In this document: in pieces, positions 33,648 to 43,139 of the stretch
Layout of the letters: the number at the start of each line of letters is the position of its first letter
How positions within the stretch are numbered: the first letter of the stretch is position 1
DNA from: Pinisolibacter aquiterrae
Lineage (GTDB): Bacteria; Pseudomonadota; Alphaproteobacteria; Rhizobiales; Ancalomicrobiaceae
Assembly: GCF_019160155.1 (NCBI RefSeq)
Contig: NZ_JAFNIH010000021.1
Span: 1 to 45,532, forward strand
DNA: 45,532 bases
Reading direction: 5' to 3'
Notes under the pieces: generated by a model
Seen by the model: the letters and a program-made list of their open reading frames with translations, nothing else
The model's database searches: none
Told to the model about the DNA's origin: nothing
Made by a program: the position numbers and the translations under genes

Positions 33648-35222
33648 TCACCTCACCTTCAGCTCGGTCATCATGCCGGTGGCCATGTGGTAGAGGTGGT
33701 GGCAGTGGAGGAACCAGTCGCCCGGCTTGTCGAGGTCGACGGCCACCACCACCGGCGTGTGCGGCGGCACGATCACCGTATCGCGCATCGGCCCGGCGAA
33801 GCGGCCGCCACGGCTGCCGACCACCTGGAAATGATGTCCGTGCAGATGCATCGGATGCATCATCGAGGTGGGGTTCATGAACATGATCTCGATGCGCTCG
33901 CCGACCTTGGCCTCGAGCGGCGTGTGTTCGCCGTGCACCGCGCCGTTGAGCGTCCAGCGATAGCCGGGCGCCTCGCCGAGCATCAGGTGGAAGGTGCGAT
34001 CGGCTGGACGGACGGCGAGCGGACGGGCCGCGACGAGACGCTGGTCGAGCGAGAGGTCGGCGTGCGCGGCGGCGGTCTCGGCCGTGTCGCCGAGACGCTT
34101 CACCTCGGCGCCCGCCGTCGCCAGCACGATGCCGGTCAGCGCCCGGTCGGCCTCGACCTGCGCCAGGATCGGGAAGGCGCCGCCCTCGCGCGGCACGGTG
34201 ACCACGAGATCGATGCGTTGGCCTTGCGCGAGCGGGAAGCGGGTGCCGGCGAGGGGCCGGCAGGGTGAGCCGTCGACCGCGACGCATTCGGCGGCGAGGC
34301 CACCGGTGTCGACGAAATAGGCCGTCGCCGTGGCGCCGTTGACGAGGCGCAGCCGCACCCGGCCGCCGCGCTCGACGCGCACCACCTGCGGATCGTCGAG
34401 GGTGCGGTCGTTGGCGAGATGGGCGTCGTAGCGAACGTCGTTGGCATGCGGGGCGGCGCCCATCATGCCCATCATCGCGCCCGGGCCCATCCCCTGCATC
34501 ATGCCCGGTCCCATCCCCGGCATGGCGCCGGGGCCGTGCATGGCGTGACCGTTCATCTGTCCCATCGGCATGCCGGGCATCGCCCCGGATCGCGGCGCCG
34601 GGGTCGGCGCGGCCCCATGGCCGGCATGCGGGTCCTGTACCGGGGCTGCCGCCGCGCCATGGGCGCCATGAGCGCTGCCGCCGCCACCGAGCTCGGCGAG
34701 GATCTCCTCCGGTGCGCGGAAGGCGAAGTCGTGCAGCATGACGACCACGTTCTGCACGTCGCCGGCGTCCTTCTCGATCGTCACCATCGGCGCGGCGAGC
34801 AGGCGCTGCTCGGTCATCTGGTGCGAATGCATCCAGTGGGTGCCGGGGGTGAGGAGGAAGTCGTGGACGTCACGGCCGCCGACAGGGGTCTCGCCGCCGC
34901 CGGGGCGCGCGCGGTCCTGGTCGAAGGCGGCGAAGACCTGGCCGTGCCAGTGCATGATCAGCGGCCCGCCGGTGGCATTCACCACTTCGCCGGCGAAGCG
35001 CTCGCCTTCGCGGGCCACCAGCCCCGGCTGTCCGTTCGGCCCGGTGAGGCCGAAGACCGTCGCCGCCTTTCCCTTCACCTCGAGCGTGCGCGACCCGACG
35101 GTGAGGAGCGGCGCGGCGGCCCGGGCGCGGCCGAGCCCGCCGAGTCCGCCGAGGAGCAGTGCCGACGACCCGACGAGAAGTCGGCGGCGATCGAGCGAGA
35201 GGGGCGAAGGGATGAGGGTCAT
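33648..35222 (-). CDS. Multicopper oxidase with Met/His-rich insert (copper resistance type)
   Basis: The 524-residue protein has a Tat-type signal (LSLDRRRLLVGSSALLLGG) and all four copper motifs: HWHG (91-94), HSH (132-134), HPMHLHGHHF, and HCHHLYHMATGM near the C-terminus with the type 1 Cys and axial Met. A low-complexity insert at about residues 183-260 is packed with HG, HA, MPGM and MMGM repeats, as in CopA/CueO-type enzymes that bind Cu(I). It probably oxidises cuprous ions in the periplasm. It is the last gene of the minus-strand metal-resistance locus, 56 bp after the DUF411 gene. Confidence 0.92.
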   Translation of the reverse strand: MTLIPSPLSLDRRRLLVGSSALLLGGLGGLGRARAAAPLLTVGSRTLEVKGKAATVFGLTGPNGQPGLVAREGERFAGEVVNATGGPLIMHWHGQVFAAFDQDRARPGGGETPVGGRDVHDFLLTPGTHWMHSHQMTEQRLLAAPMVTIEKDAGDVQNVVVMLHDFAFRAPEEILAELGGGGSAHGAHGAAAAPVQDPHAGHGAAPTPAPRSGAMPGMPMGQMNGHAMHGPGAMPGMGPGMMQGMGPGAMMGMMGAAPHANDVRYDAHLANDRTLDDPQVVRVERGGRVRLRLVNGATATAYFVDTGGLAAECVAVDGSPCRPLAGTRFPLAQGQRIDLVVTVPREGGAFPILAQVEADRALTGIVLATAGAEVKRLGDTAETAAAHADLSLDQRLVAARPLAVRPADRTFHLMLGEAPGYRWTLNGAVHGEHTPLEAKVGERIEIMFMNPTSMMHPMHLHGHHFQVVGSRGGRFAGPMRDTVIVPPHTPVVVAVDLDKPGDWFLHCHHLYHMATGMMTELKVR

Positions 35223-35278
35223 GGCGGTACTCCGAGGAGGCGGGGGAGACGAGGGACGGGCGCGGGCGGCCGGACGCC

Positions 35279-35758
35279 TCAGCCGCCCCAGCCGCGCGGG
35301 AAGTCGGCGAAGACGGACGTCCGGCCGTTCGCGGCGAAGGCGATGACCTGGAACGGCTCGGGCGCCATGCCGGGGGTCTCCATGCCGGGTGAGCCGATCG
35401 GCATGCCGGGGACGGCGAGACCGCGGAAGGCCGGCCGCTCGGCGAGGAGGCGTTCGATCGCCGCCGCCGGCACGTGGCCTTCGACGACGTAGCCGTCGAT
35501 CTCGGCGGTGTGGCAGGAGGCGAGCGCGTCCGGCACGCCGAGGCGGCGTTTGACCGCGTCGATGTCGGCGGCGGCCTCGATGCGGGCGTCGAAGCCCGAG
35601 CCGCGCATGTGGGCGACCCAGGCCTCGCAGCAGCCGCAGCTCGGATCGCGGTGGACCCGCATCGCCGGTCGCGCCCGCGCCGGGCCGACCGCGGCGAGCG
35701 GGGTGGCGGCGACGGCGAGGCCGCCGATGAGGGTGAGGAAGCGGCGTCTTTCGATCAT
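35279..35758 (-). CDS. DUF411 family periplasmic metal-binding protein
   Basis: The 159-residue protein starts with a Tat-like signal (MIERRRFLTLIGGLAVAATP). The mature part has the family core: HRDPSCGCCEAWVAHM with a CxCC cysteine cluster, ASCHTAEIDGYVVEGHVPA, and LAVPGMPIGSPGME with repeated Met/Gly. DUF411 proteins are found in copper and silver resistance loci and are thought to bind Cu(I) in the periplasm. The position between the small GPHGG protein and the multicopper oxidase agrees. The C-terminal FADFPRGWGG is unremarkable. Confidence 0.9.
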   Translation of the reverse strand: MIERRRFLTLIGGLAVAATPLAAVGPARARPAMRVHRDPSCGCCEAWVAHMRGSGFDARIEAAADIDAVKRRLGVPDALASCHTAEIDGYVVEGHVPAAAIERLLAERPAFRGLAVPGMPIGSPGMETPGMAPEPFQVIAFAANGRTSVFADFPRGWGG

Positions 35759-35813
35759 GGTTCGTGCCTTTCGCGAGCGGCCGGCGCATTGCGCCGGTCG
35801 CGATGGTCCGGGT

Positions 35814-36197
35814 TCAGAACTTCGCCTGCGCGGTCGCGCCGTCCGGTGCGGTGATGCGGACGGCACCCTTGACGCCCTTCGGAACCGGCACCGGCGCGGT
35901 GCCGACGAGGCGCGACGGTTCGGCCGGGTCGAGCGCGAAGCGCACCGGCTTTCCGTCGACGACGAGGATCGCCTCCGCCTTGAAGCCCGTCGTCGCCACC
36001 GCCGCATCCGACATGTCGGAGAGATGGACGGCGACCGTTGTGGTGCCGTCGGCGACGAGTTCGGCGTGGTGTCCGCTTCCCGCGTCGACCAGCGCGCCGC
36101 CGTGCGGGCCGAGGCGCGGCTGATGGGCGGCGGCCGGGCCTGCGGTGAGGAGGGCGGCGAGGGCGAGAGCGGCGAGGAGGGTCGACGGACGGATCAT
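35814..36197 (-). CDS. Small exported protein with GPHGG motif, linked to RND metal efflux
   Basis: The 127-residue protein has a signal peptide (LLAALALAALLTAGPAAA) and a short beta-rich mature domain opening HQPRLGPHGGALVDAGSGHHAELV. The histidines and the GPHGG motif recur in small periplasmic proteins encoded beside heavy-metal RND pumps. Its role is not established to my knowledge; metal capture for the pump is plausible. It lies 18 bp after the pump gene on the same strand and precedes the DUF411 gene by 55 bp. Confidence 0.78.
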   Translation of the reverse strand: MIRPSTLLAALALAALLTAGPAAAHQPRLGPHGGALVDAGSGHHAELVADGTTTVAVHLSDMSDAAVATTGFKAEAILVVDGKPVRFALDPAEPSRLVGTAPVPVPKGVKGAVRITAPDGATAQAKF

Positions 36198-36215
36198 GGA
36201 TGCCTCGGTGATGGG

Positions 36216-39200
36216 TCAATAGGCCTCGATCGGCCGGGTGGGGGTGGTGAGGGCGTCGGTCGGCACGGTCTGGGCGCGGGCCTCGGCGACGGCGCGCTCG
36301 AGCGAGCGGCGGCCGAAGAGAAGGACCAGCACCGGCGTCACCAGCGTGTCGAGCGCGGTCGCCGTGACGAGGCCGCCGAAGATGGTGACGGCGACCGGGT
36401 GGAGGATCTCCTTGCCCGGCGCGTGGGCGTCGATCATCAGCGGCAGCAGCGCCACGCCGGCGGAGAGCGCGGTCATCAAGACCGGCGTCAGCCGTTCGAG
36501 CGAGCCGCGCGTCACCAGCTCCGGCCCGAAGGGCAGGCCCTCGTGGATCGCCAGATTGAGGATGTGGCTGATCTTGAGGATGCCGTTGCGGGTGGCGATG
36601 CCGGTGAGCGTCACGAAGCCGATCATCGAGGCGACCGACAGCGGTTGCCCGGCGAACCACAGCGCCGCCACCGAGCCGATGAGGGCGAGCGGCACGCTCG
36701 CCATGATCACGCCGACGAAGACCGCCGAGCGGTAGCGGCTCCACAGGATGGCGACCACCATCACCAGCGACACGATCGACAGGAGGCCGATCTTGCGCAT
36801 GCTCTCCTCCTGCGCCCGGAACGTGCCGTCGAGCCCGGTGGAGAGGCCTTCGGGCAGGCGCGTCGCGGCGACGATGGCGCGGATGCGGCCGATCACCTCG
36901 CCCATGTCGGCGCCACCGGCGGTGTTGGCGAAGACGACGACCCGGCGATGGCCGTTCTCGCGCAGGATCTGGTTGGGGCCGTCGGTCTCGACCACGTCGG
37001 CGATCTGGCGCAGCGGGATCCAGCCCTCGGGGGTCTCGATCAGCATGTCGCCGAGCGCCTGCGTCGTGCGCCGGTCGTCCTCGAGCCGCACCACCACGTC
37101 GAAGCGGCGATTGCCGTCGACGATGCGGCTGACGAGGCGGCCGTTGGAGAGGCGCTCGAGCTGGTCGGTGACGGCCGCCGGCTGCAGCCCGTGCAGGGCG
37201 GCGCGGCGGTAGTCGACGATCACCTCGAGCTGCGGGATGCGCACCTGCTTCTCGACCTGGAGATCGACGACGCCGGGGACGGTCGCGAGCTTCTCGCGGA
37301 ACTCGGCGGCGACGGCGCGCATCGTGTCGAGATCCTCGCCGAAGATCTTCAGCGCGATCTGGGCGCGCACGCCGGAGAGCATGTGGTCGAGGCGGTGCGA
37401 GATCGGTTGGCCGACGTTGGTGGCGACGGGCAGCACCGCGAGGCGGGCGCGGATGTCGGCGGCGATCTCGTCCTTCGAGCGGCCGCCGGGATGGAGATCG
37501 ACCTCGACCTCCGAGGAGTGGACGCCCTCGGCGTGTTCGTCGAGCTCGGCCCGGCCGGTGCGCCGGCCGACCAGCTTGACCTCCGGCACCTCCATGATCA
37601 GCCGCTCGGCGACGAGGCCGACGCGGTGGCTCTCGGCGAGCGAGATGCCGGGATCGAAGAGGAGGTTGATGGTCAGCGTGCCCTCGTTGAAGGGCGGCAG
37701 GAAGGTGCGCGGCAGCTGCGTCGCGGCGACCACGGCGAGGACGACGCCGAGCCCGGCGCCGGCGAGCGGCAGCGCCGGCCGGGCGAAGACGAAGGCGAGC
37801 GCCCGGGCGTTCGCCCGTTTGAGGACGCGCACCAGGGCGCCGTCCGAATGATCGAGCCGCTTCATCCCCGGCAGCAGCCAATAGGCCATCACCGGCGTCA
37901 GAGTGATCGAGACCAGGAGACTGGCGGCGATCGACACCACATAGGCCTGACCGAGCGGCGCGAACAGCCGGCCCTCGATGCCGTCGAGCGAGAACAGCGG
38001 CACGAAGACCAGCACGATGATCATGGTGGCGTAGACGATGCCGGAGCGCACCTCGCGGCTGGCGTCGACCACCACGTCGAAGATCGAGCGCGGATTGCCC
38101 GCTTCGCGGTTCTCGCGCAGGCGGCGGAAGATGTTCTCGACGTCGACCACCGCGTCGTCGACCAGCTCGCCGACGGCGATGGCGAGGCCGCCCAGTGTCA
38201 TGGTGTTGATGGTGAGGCCGGCGAGGTGGAAGACGATCGCCGTCACCAGGATCGACACCGGCACGGCGGTGAGCGAGATCGCCGTGGTCCGCACGTTGAG
38301 CAGGAAGGCGAAGAGGACGAAGGCGACGACGACGACCGCCTCCAGAAGCACCTTCTCGACATTGCCGATCGACGCCTCGATGAAGTTCGCCTGCCGGAAC
38401 AAGAGGTCCTTCGCCGTGATCCCCGCCGGGAGGGCCGGGGCGAGATCGGCGAGCGCCGCCTCGATGTCGCGGGTCAGCCGCACCGTGTCGACGCCCGGCT
38501 GCTTTTCCACCGAGACGATGACGCTCGACCGCCCCATGAACCCGGCCTCGCCGCGCTTCAGCTTCGCGGCGTGATCGACGGTGGCGACCTGTTCGAGCGT
38601 CACCGGCCGGCCGTCGACGGTGGCGACGACGAGGCCGCCGAGATCGGCGAGGCTCTTGGTGCGTCCGATGGCGCGGATCAGGAACTCGCGGCTGTACTGG
38701 TCGGTGAAGCCGCCGCCGGTGTTGGAGCCGAAGCGGGCGACCGCCTTCTCGATCTGCTCGAGGTCGACGCCGAGCGCCCGCATCGCCGCCGCATCGGGCG
38801 AGACGCGGAACTGCCGCACCTCACCGCCGATCGGGATGACCTGGGCGACGCCGGGGATGGTGAGGAGCCGCGGCCTGAGGACGAAGTCGGCGGTCTCGCG
38901 CAGCTCCATCGGCGAGACCGCGTCGCTGCCGGTGACGGCGATCAGCACGATCTGGCCCATGATCGAGGCGACCGGGCCCATCTGCGGCACGACGCCGGTC
39001 GGCAGCTGCGCCTGGACGAGCGTCAGCTTCTCGGCGACCTGTTGGCGGTTGCGGAAGATCTCGGTCGACCAGTCGAACTCGACGTAGACGATGGAGAGCC
39101 CCACCCCCGACACCGAGCGGACGCGCGAGACGCCGGGCAGGCCGTTCATCTGCGTCTCGATCGGCCAGGTGACGAGCTGCTCGACCTCGGGGGGCGCCAG

Positions 39201-39365
39201 CCCCTCGGCCTCGGTCATGATGGTGACCGTCGGCCGGTTGAGATCGGGGAAGACGTCGACCGGCAGCCGGGTGGCGGTGAGCGCGCCCCACACGACCAGC
39301 GCCGCGGCGATCGCCACGACGAAGATCCGGTTCTTCAGCGACTGCGAGACGAGGAACTGGAACAT
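36216..39365 (-). CDS. Heavy-metal efflux RND pump (CusA/CzcA family)
   Basis: The 1049-residue inner-membrane pump has 12 predicted helices and two large periplasmic loops. It shows the HME start [20 protein letters not shown] and [15 protein letters not shown], the helix-4 proton-relay motif [18 protein letters not shown] (about residues 392-410), and [21 protein letters not shown]. The relay motif differs from both the DFG..DGA type of Zn/Co pumps and the AIG..DAA type of Cu/Ag pumps, so ion choice is not clear from it. Context (copper oxidase, DUF411) points to Cu or Ag. It begins 6 bp after the adaptor stop. No outer-membrane channel gene is nearby. Confidence 0.93.
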   Translation of the reverse strand: MFQFLVSQSLKNRIFVVAIAAALVVWGALTATRLPVDVFPDLNRPTVTIMTEAEGLAPPEVEQLVTWPIETQMNGLPGVSRVRSVSGVGLSIVYVEFDWSTEIFRNRQQVAEKLTLVQAQLPTGVVPQMGPVASIMGQIVLIAVTGSDAVSPMELRETADFVLRPRLLTIPGVAQVIPIGGEVRQFRVSPDAAAMRALGVDLEQIEKAVARFGSNTGGGFTDQYSREFLIRAIGRTKSLADLGGLVVATVDGRPVTLEQVATVDHAAKLKRGEAGFMGRSSVIVSVEKQPGVDTVRLTRDIEAALADLAPALPAGITAKDLLFRQANFIEASIGNVEKVLLEAVVVVAFVLFAFLLNVRTTAISLTAVPVSILVTAIVFHLAGLTINTMTLGGLAIAVGELVDDAVVDVENIFRRLRENREAGNPRSIFDVVVDASREVRSGIVYATMIIVLVFVPLFSLDGIEGRLFAPLGQAYVVSIAASLLVSITLTPVMAYWLLPGMKRLDHSDGALVRVLKRANARALAFVFARPALPLAGAGLGVVLAVVAATQLPRTFLPPFNEGTLTINLLFDPGISLAESHRVGLVAERLIMEVPEVKLVGRRTGRAELDEHAEGVHSSEVEVDLHPGGRSKDEIAADIRARLAVLPVATNVGQPISHRLDHMLSGVRAQIALKIFGEDLDTMRAVAAEFREKLATVPGVVDLQVEKQVRIPQLEVIVDYRRAALHGLQPAAVTDQLERLSNGRLVSRIVDGNRRFDVVVRLEDDRRTTQALGDMLIETPEGWIPLRQIADVVETDGPNQILRENGHRRVVVFANTAGGADMGEVIGRIRAIVAATRLPEGLSTGLDGTFRAQEESMRKIGLLSIVSLVMVVAILWSRYRSAVFVGVIMASVPLALIGSVAALWFAGQPLSVASMIGFVTLTGIATRNGILKISHILNLAIHEGLPFGPELVTRGSLERLTPVLMTALSAGVALLPLMIDAHAPGKEILHPVAVTIFGGLVTATALDTLVTPVLVLLFGRRSLERAVAEARAQTVPTDALTTPTRPIEAY

Positions 39366-39371
39366 GCCGCC

Positions 39372-41000
39372 TCACCGGATCTGATTGAGGAGTTCGGCAC
39401 CGCCGGTGACGATCCGCCGTCCGGCTTCGACCCCGGCGACGATCAGCACGCGCTCGCCGTCGAGCGGCTCGACGCGGACCTCGCGCGGCACGAAGCGCTC
39501 CGGGTTGGTGTGCTCCCACACCAGCGATCGCCCGTTCGAGCCGCGCAACACCGCGGAGCGCGGCACCGCGATGCCGCCACGCGTCTCGGAGAGCCTCGCC
39601 GACACGGTGAGGAGTTGTCCGGCACGCAGCCCCTTGGCCTCGCCGTCGACCGCGAAATGCACCGGCACCGCCTGGGCGCGGTCGGAGAGGCCGCTGCCGA
39701 CGAAGGTGAGCGGGAAGCTCTCGCCGCCCGACGGCCGGCCGGTCGCCCGTGCGGCGAAGACATGCGCCTCATAGGCCAGCGCCTCGACCCAGAAGCGGCG
39801 GGGATCGACGATGCGGAAGACGACGGTGTTGGGCTCGGCGATCTGCCCGGTGGTGGCGGCCAGCGCCGCGACCACCCCCGAGACCGGCGCGACCAGCGCC
39901 TCCGAGGCGCGCTCGCGCTTTTCGAGGTTGGCGCGGCGCGCCTTCAGTCCGGTCAGCTCGACCTCGGTGTCCTCGATCTGGGCGCGGGCGATCGAGTTGG
40001 TGATCTGGCGATAGCGTTCGAGCCGTTGCGTCATCAGGGCGATCTGCTGGTCGAGTTCGCGCGCCTGCTGGTGCTGGGTGGTGACGTCGGCCGCCGCCAC
40101 CGCCGGCTCGACATAGGCGAGGACGTCGCCCGCCGCGACCGTCGTGCCGAGCCGCGGGAACCCGCCCGGCGGCGGCTTCAGCCGCCCCGCGAGCGACGAT
40201 TGGACGACGCCCGATCCGTCAGGATCGGGGATGACCCGGCCGGGCAGTTCCACCGTCGTCGGGTGATCGGCGATCTCGGTGAAGAGGGTGCGCAGGCCGA
40301 GGATGCGCTGGCTCGACTTCGGCACGAACAGCGTGCCGTCGGGCAGACGTTGGGCGAGATCGCGCGCCTCGTCCGCCTCGACCGGCGATCCCGGCGCGAT
40401 CCCGAGGAGGAAGAGCCCGGCGAGGGCGGCGGTGGCGATCCTGCGCCGTCCGAAGGCACCGGCGAAGGCGAGCCCTGCCGCGAAGCCGGCGAGCGCCAGG
40501 CCCCACCCGCCGAGCACATCACCGACACCCGCCGGTCCGCCGTCGCTCGCCCGCGCCGGCATGACCACCGATCCGGCGGCCGGCTTCGCCGCGACCGGCG
40601 GCAGAGTCAGCGTCGTCGTCAGCACGTCGACGATGTCGCCGGCCTGCACGGTCACCGCGAGATCGATCGTCCGGCCCGGCTCGGCCCAGGGCGCGGGGAG
40701 GCGATAGACGCCGCCCTCGGCCGTCGCCTTGACGAGCCCCGCCGGCCCGTCGACCTCGACGATCGCGTCGGTCACCGGCTGGTTGTCGCGGAAGTGGTCG
40801 ATCAGGATCTCCAGCGCCCCGGCGCGCGCCACCACGACCATCTCGAGATCGTCGGAAGAGGCGTCGGCGCGTGGCGCCACCGTGGTCGAGATCGGCGGCG
40901 GCGGGGCGCCGTGATCGTGCCCGTCGTGGGCTCGGGCCGCAGGAGCGGCGAGGAGGGCGAGGGCGAGGGCGAACGAGGCGAAGGCGAGGCTGCGGTGCAT
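39372..41000 (-). CDS. RND efflux periplasmic adaptor (HlyD/CusB family) with unusual N-terminal extension
   Basis: The 542-residue protein is longer than common adaptors (about 400). After a signal peptide comes HDGHDHG (25-31), a beta-rich domain (about 51-140), and two hydrophobic helices (about 163-184 and 188-202). The adaptor core begins near residue 215: barrel-sandwich/lipoyl (GTTVAAGDVLAYVEP), an alpha-hairpin (QHQQARELDQQIALMTQRLERYRQ region), VAPVSGVVAALAATTGQIAE, and a membrane-proximal domain ending GAELLNQIR. It links the pump to an outer-membrane channel. The extension may bind metal through its histidines. It is the first gene after a candidate regulator site. Confidence 0.88.
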   Translation of the reverse strand: MHRSLAFASFALALALLAAPAARAHDGHDHGAPPPPISTTVAPRADASSDDLEMVVVARAGALEILIDHFRDNQPVTDAIVEVDGPAGLVKATAEGGVYRLPAPWAEPGRTIDLAVTVQAGDIVDVLTTTLTLPPVAAKPAAGSVVMPARASDGGPAGVGDVLGGWGLALAGFAAGLAFAGAFGRRRIATAALAGLFLLGIAPGSPVEADEARDLAQRLPDGTLFVPKSSQRILGLRTLFTEIADHPTTVELPGRVIPDPDGSGVVQSSLAGRLKPPPGGFPRLGTTVAAGDVLAYVEPAVAAADVTTQHQQARELDQQIALMTQRLERYRQITNSIARAQIEDTEVELTGLKARRANLEKRERASEALVAPVSGVVAALAATTGQIAEPNTVVFRIVDPRRFWVEALAYEAHVFAARATGRPSGGESFPLTFVGSGLSDRAQAVPVHFAVDGEAKGLRAGQLLTVSARLSETRGGIAVPRSAVLRGSNGRSLVWEHTNPERFVPREVRVEPLDGERVLIVAGVEAGRRIVTGGAELLNQIR

Positions 41001-41059
41001 GTCGGTTCCGATGCGGAGTGTCCCGACCGTGACCCTGCCCGATGGCACCCGTCGCAGGA

Positions 41060-41086
41060 TTTCAGTTCCGTAACAAATTGTTTCAG
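41060..41086 (-). promoter_or_regulatory. Candidate CusR-type operator upstream of the efflux genes
   Basis: On the minus strand CTGAAA occurs twice, 21 bp apart (41086-41081 and 41065-41060), and between them lies the palindrome AACAATTTGTT (41082-41072). Two repeats two helical turns apart suit an OmpR-family dimer of dimers. The site overlaps the kinase stop codon and lies about 60-85 bp upstream of the adaptor start, suggesting an internal metal-inducible promoter. Binding is inferred. Confidence 0.45.
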
Positions 41087-42417
41087 CCCGGCCGGGAGCT
41101 TCCCGCCGGCAGATGGACGCGCACCAGGAGGCCGGTGGGCGGGTTGTCGGCGAGTTCGAGCGAGCCGCCGTGGCTGTCGACGATGCGGCGGGCGATGGCG
41201 AGGCCGAGGCCCCAACCGCCGGTGTCGCGGTTGCGCGACGGCTCCAGCCGCACGAAGGGATCGAGCACCCGGGCGCGATCGGCTGCCGGAATGCCCGGGC
41301 CGTGGTCGGCGATGGTGACGGTGACGCCACCCGCCTCCGCCGCGACGCGGATCTCGGCTCGGCCGCCGTATTTCACCGCGTTGTCGAGGAGATTGGCGAA
41401 GGCGCGCTTCAGTCCCAGCCGCCGGCCCTCGACCACCACACCGTGGTCGCCGTCGAGGACGACGTCGCGGCCGGCGTCGGTCTGGTCGTCGACCAGCGTC
41501 GCGAGGATGGCGGCGACGTCGACCGGCTTCACCTGTTCGTCGTCGCGGTCGCCGGAGAGATAGGCGAGCGTCTGGTCGATCATCCGCTCCATCTCGTCGA
41601 GATCGCCGGAGATCGCGCCCCGCGTCGCCGCGCTCTCCACCTCGCCGAGGCGCAGCCTGAGGCGGGTGATCGGGGTGCGCAGATCGTGGCTGACGGCAGC
41701 GAGCGCATGGGTGCGGTCGTCGATCATCCGCTTGATCCGCCGCTGCATCTCGTTGAAGGCGACGGCCAGGGTGCGGATCTCGGTCGGTCCGTCCTCGGGC
41801 ACCGACACCGCCTCGCCGCCGCGATAGATGTGGCGGGCGGCGTCGACGAAGCCGAGGAGCGGCCGGGTCAGCCAACGCACCAGCAGCATCGACAGCACCA
41901 TCGCCCCGAGCGCCATCAGCGAGGTCGACAGCAGTGTGCCGTGACCGTCCTCGTGGCGGGACGCCTGCTCGACCAGCGAAAAGTTGATCCACGTCCGATC
42001 GGGCAGGGCGAGCGAGACGGCGGCGAGATGGGGGTCGTCGTGACGGTCGCGGTTGGCGCCGACCACCACGTCGCCGGGCGCGAGGTCGTCACCGAGGGTC
42101 GCCAAGCGCTCGGCGAGACCGGCGAGTTCGCCGCTGCCCGGCCCGCCGGCGACCGCGTGTTCGCTGCGGCTCCAGTGGGCATCGATCGGCCCGCCGGAGA
42201 GATCGTGCGCCACCGCCTCGCGCTCGCTCGGCACGACCCGCATCACGGCGCGACGGATGGTCAACAGGCGATCGGCGAGACGGGTCACGTCCGCCGTCGC
42301 CGCCTCGCGGTCGAGGGCATGGCGATAGGTCCACAGGCTGAGGAGATGCACGGCGCCGATGCCGAGGAACAACACCAGCATGGTGCGGGCGGCGAGGCTC
42401 GAGGCGAAGGCGCGCAT
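41083..42417 (-). CDS. OmpR-system sensor histidine kinase, CusS-like (metal sensing)
   Basis: The 444-residue kinase has two transmembrane helices (about residues 9-27 and 167-187) flanking a periplasmic domain of about 140 residues with several histidines (HDLSGGPIDAHWSRSEHAV, NRDRHDDPHL, SRHEDGHG). A HAMP domain (RWLTRPLLGFVDAARH), the H-box AAVSHDLRTPITRLRLRL, and ATPase boxes (FANLLDNAVKYGG, IADHGPGIP, GWGLGLAIARRI) follow. The His-rich sensor loop fits a copper or silver ligand. It starts 8 bp after the response-regulator gene and precedes the efflux genes. Confidence 0.9.
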   Translation of the reverse strand: MRAFASSLAARTMLVLFLGIGAVHLLSLWTYRHALDREAATADVTRLADRLLTIRRAVMRVVPSEREAVAHDLSGGPIDAHWSRSEHAVAGGPGSGELAGLAERLATLGDDLAPGDVVVGANRDRHDDPHLAAVSLALPDRTWINFSLVEQASRHEDGHGTLLSTSLMALGAMVLSMLLVRWLTRPLLGFVDAARHIYRGGEAVSVPEDGPTEIRTLAVAFNEMQRRIKRMIDDRTHALAAVSHDLRTPITRLRLRLGEVESAATRGAISGDLDEMERMIDQTLAYLSGDRDDEQVKPVDVAAILATLVDDQTDAGRDVVLDGDHGVVVEGRRLGLKRAFANLLDNAVKYGGRAEIRVAAEAGGVTVTIADHGPGIPAADRARVLDPFVRLEPSRNRDTGGWGLGLAIARRIVDSHGGSLELADNPPTGLLVRVHLPAGSSRPG

Positions 42418-42425
42418 GGAGCCCC

Positions 42426-43139
42426 TCACGTGCGTTCGACGTCGGGAACGAACAGATAGCCGGCGCCGCGCACGGTCTTGATCACCTCGCCGGCGGTCTC
42501 GAGTTTGCGCCGTAGCCGGCTCACCTGGACGTCGATCGCCCGATCGAACGGTTCGGCGTCGCGGTTTCGGGTGGCGTCGAGCAGCAGCTCGCGGCTCAGC
42601 ACCCGATGTGGCGTCTCCAGGAAGGTGAGGAGCAGGTCGTACTCGCCGGTCGACAGATCGATGACGACGCCGCGCGGGTCGGTGAGTTCGCGCCGCGCCG
42701 TGTCGAGACACCAGCCGGCGAACCGGATCTCGCGTCCGGTCTTCGCGCCCCCGCCCTCGCTCGGCCGCGCCCGGCGCAGCACGGCGCGGATGCGGGCGAG
42801 GAGCTCGCGCGGATGGAACGGCTTGGCGAGATAGTCGTCGGCGCCCATCTCGAGCCCGACGATGCGATCGACGTCGTCACCCTTGGCGGTGAGCATGATG
42901 ATCGGCAGGGACGAGGAGGCGCGCAGCTCGCGGCACAGCGTGAGCCCGTCCGTGCCGGGCAGCATGACGTCGAGCAGGACGAGATCGGGCGTGCAACGCG
43001 CGATCGCCTCGCGCATCTCCACGGCGGATCCGACCGAGGTGACCCGGTGGCCGTCCTCCCGCAACAGCTTCGAGACGAGGCGGCGGATCTCACCGTCGTC
43101 GTCGACGAGCAGGATGTCGTACCCGAGCGTCTCCGCCAC
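42426..43139 (-). CDS. OmpR-family response regulator, CusR-like
   Basis: The roughly 237-residue protein has a receiver domain (YDILLVDDDGEIRRLV, phospho-acceptor Asp in LVLLDVMLPGTDG, AKPFHPREL lysine) and a winged-helix DNA-binding domain (IDLSTGEYDLLLTFLETPHRVLSRELLLDATR, then FDRAIDVQVSRLRRKLE and TVRGAGYLF). A GTG at 43139 with AAGGCGAG upstream is preferred; the upstream ATG at 43313 would add about 58 residues unlike the family. It probably controls the efflux operon through the repeats at 41060-41086. It heads the minus-strand metal locus. Confidence 0.9.
   Translation of the reverse strand: MAETLGYDILLVDDDGEIRRLVSKLLREDGHRVTSVGSAVEMREAIARCTPDLVLLDVMLPGTDGLTLCRELRASSSLPIIMLTAKGDDVDRIVGLEMGADDYLAKPFHPRELLARIRAVLRRARPSEGGGAKTGREIRFAGWCLDTARRELTDPRGVVIDLSTGEYDLLLTFLETPHRVLSRELLLDATRNRDAEPFDRAIDVQVSRLRRKLETAGEVIKTVRGAGYLFVPDVERT

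Noticed and set aside
35508-41318. A 1936-codon open frame on the plus strand across the metal-efflux genes
   Set aside because: It is antisense to the well-supported pump, adaptor and DUF411 genes; composition (Arg, Asp, Glu, His, Gly) is that of a GC-rich shadow frame with no recognisable domain.
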